Shown piece by piece: positions 6,283-7,300 of a stretch of 7,300 nt of DNA. The position numbers and the translations under genes are program-made. Numbering within the stretch: the first letter of the stretch is position 1; every line of letters begins with the position of its first letter. Origin of the DNA: Bryobacterales bacterium (GTDB taxonomy: Bacteria > Acidobacteriota > Terriglobia > Bryobacterales > Bryobacteraceae); NCBI GenBank assembly GCA_009697495.1, contig SHUN01000139.1:1-7300 (forward strand). Direction: 5' to 3'. A model generated the notes under the pieces. It saw nothing but the letters and a program-made list of their open reading frames with translations, was not told the origin of the DNA and did no database searches.

Positions 6283-6636
6283 ATGGACGATTTTGTTCCG
6301 GTTATCTTCGGCATTCTTGCGATTGCCGTCTGTGTGGCGATGATCGCGGGTATCTGGAAGGTATTCGTGAAGGCCGGGCAGCCGGGCTGGGGATGCCTGG
6401 TGCCCATCTACAACCTGATCCTGTTGTTAGGGATGGCGGGTAAACCGACATGGTGGATCGTGCTGTTTCTGATCCCGTTAGTCAGCCTGGTTGCTGCCGT
6501 TCTGGTCAGCATCGAAATCGCTAAGAAGTTCGGCCAGGGCACCGGATATGGGCTAGGCCTGGCGTTCCTGCCGATGTTCTTCTTTCCGATGCTCGGATTT
6601 GGCTCGGCGCAATATCAGGGCGCCAAACCAGCCTAA
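6283..6636 (+). CDS. Small DUF5684-type integral membrane protein
   Basis: This 117-residue hydrophobic protein has three likely membrane segments: about 5-28 (VPVIFGILAIAVCVAMIAGI onward), 57-77 (WWIVLFLIPLVSLVAAVLVS) and 89-107 (GLGLAFLPMFFFPMLGFG). Between the first two lies a conserved-looking re-entrant or amphipathic stretch, KAGQPGWGCLVPIYNLILLL (30-49), and between the last two the polar motif EIAKKFGQGTGYG. The pattern 'KAGxPGWxxxxPIYN ... AGKPxWWxxLxLIP ... AKKFGxGxGxGLGLxxLPxxFxPxLGFGxxxY' is that of the DUF5684 family, whose function is unknown; some members elsewhere are linked to signal peptidase. The length suits a stand-alone domain. The gene has its own ribosome site and probably its own promoter. 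It converges on the peptidase-like gene to its right, with the two stop codons overlapping (6633-6636). No function can be assigned. Confidence 0.85.
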   Translation: MDDFVPVIFGILAIAVCVAMIAGIWKVFVKAGQPGWGCLVPIYNLILLLGMAGKPTWWIVLFLIPLVSLVAAVLVSIEIAKKFGQGTGYGLGLAFLPMFFFPMLGFGSAQYQGAKPA

Positions 6637-7300
6637 TTCGCCGCTGTCCGCTGGCGCTTGTAACCCTCTTTCAGGTACTTCGCCGCTTCCTCCTGTGCGC
6701 CCTGCGTGTTATCGCGGGTGCGCACAGCGAGGTTGTATTCATTCACCGCGCGATCCCGCTGTCCGGTGATATCGAATATCTTGCCCAAATTAATATGGGC
6801 CCACACTTCCGTCCACTTCGGCTCCAAATCCCCATCCAGCACTAATCGAAACTCATTCGCCGCGGCCTGGTAGTTATTCTGCAGAAAGAAAATATCGGCC
6901 ACGCGGTAATGCGCCAGCGAACTGTTCCGGTTCACTTCCATCGCCTTCTGAAACTCTTTCAACGCCTCGCCGTACTCGCCGATATCGGCAAACATTTCCC
7001 CTCGCCGGATCGCCACCGCCACCCGCATCGTAGGCGACATCCGCAGCACCCGCAAATTGGGGTCAATCTCCACTTTTTTCGGTTTGCCGAATGTTTCCAC
7101 CACAAACTCCGAAGAAGGTCCGGACACTTCCACGCGCTTAATCTCCGGATTCCCTTCCGTCTCAATCTTCAAATCCACCGGCATCCGGAACGTGTCCAGA
7201 TCCTGCTGAATCTTACCCATAATCCGGAAGCCTTTACTCGTCCGGTACACGGTGTACTCTAACTTGAACTGCGGCGCGCCGCTCGACTCAATCCACTGAA
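6633..7300 (-). CDS. M1-peptidase-like protein with C-terminal TPR repeats (N-terminal part beyond window)
   Basis: The minus-strand frame enters from the right edge and gives 221 visible residues, ending at TAG (6633-6635). A GTG at 7250-7248 could be read as a start, but the frame stays open upstream and its residues (QWIESSGAPQFKLEYTVYRT) look like the last part of an M1 metallopeptidase, where a FxQWxxxxGxPxFxLxY motif follows the helical domain. I therefore treat the gene as continuing. Next comes a beta-rich region typical of M1 C-terminal domains (MPVDLKIETEGNPEIKRVEV ... KPKKVEIDPNLRVLR). After that come about three TPR-like helical pairs: RGEMFADIGEYGEALKEFQK, YRVADIFFLQNNYQAAANEF and INLGKIFDITGQRDRAVNEY. 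I recall M1-plus-TPR proteins of this kind from acidobacteria. The zinc site (HExxH) would lie outside the window, so catalytic activity cannot be judged. The TPR part probably mediates protein contacts. The stop overlaps that of the convergent DUF5684 gene. Confidence 0.75.
   Translation of the reverse strand, partial: QWIESSGAPQFKLEYTVYRTSKGFRIMGKIQQDLDTFRMPVDLKIETEGNPEIKRVEVSGPSSEFVVETFGKPKKVEIDPNLRVLRMSPTMRVAVAIRRGEMFADIGEYGEALKEFQKAMEVNRNSSLAHYRVADIFFLQNNYQAAANEFRLVLDGDLEPKWTEVWAHINLGKIFDITGQRDRAVNEYNLAVRTRDNTQGAQEEAAKYLKEGYKRQRTAAN

Overview
The window looks like a high-GC chromosome fragment from an Acidobacteriota bacterium, most likely of the Solibacter/Bryobacter kind. Three things point there: a remnant of the TIGR03437 C-terminal domain, which is massively amplified in Solibacter; a PQQ dehydrogenase paired with a TIGR02603-like haem protein; and an M1-peptidase-like protein ending in TPR repeats. 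The assignment comes from recognising families by eye, with no database search.

Layout. Bases 1-3062 (minus strand, 3' end beyond the left edge) are one uninterrupted reading frame that joins a complete type IA topoisomerase (Topo III/TopB type) to a RecQ-type DNA helicase. Bases 3101-3376 (minus) hold a degraded C-terminal piece of a TIGR03437 protein directly upstream of that gene. Bases 3527-5934 (plus) are a two-gene operon: a secreted di-haem cytochrome c and a periplasmic quinoprotein (PQQ) dehydrogenase whose start codon overlaps the cytochrome stop codon. Bases 5935-6282 have no convincing gene but carry two exact 23-bp copies of a transposon-end-like repeat and a possible long hairpin. 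Bases 6283-6636 (plus) encode a small DUF5684-type membrane protein. Bases 6633-7300 (minus, 5' end beyond the right edge) encode the C-terminal part of an M1-peptidase-like protein with TPR repeats, and its stop codon overlaps that of the membrane protein.

How the genes work together. The Topo III-RecQ fusion would combine in one chain the unwinding and strand-passage activities that elsewhere need two partner proteins (RecQ with TopB, Sgs1 with Top3, BLM with TOP3A), suggesting a role in resolving recombination or replication intermediates. In the operon, the dehydrogenase would oxidise an alcohol or sugar-like substrate in the periplasm and pass electrons to its co-translated cytochrome. 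Its Asp-Trp-Asp motif at the metal site resembles lanthanide-using enzymes. The other genes show no clear functional link to these two units.
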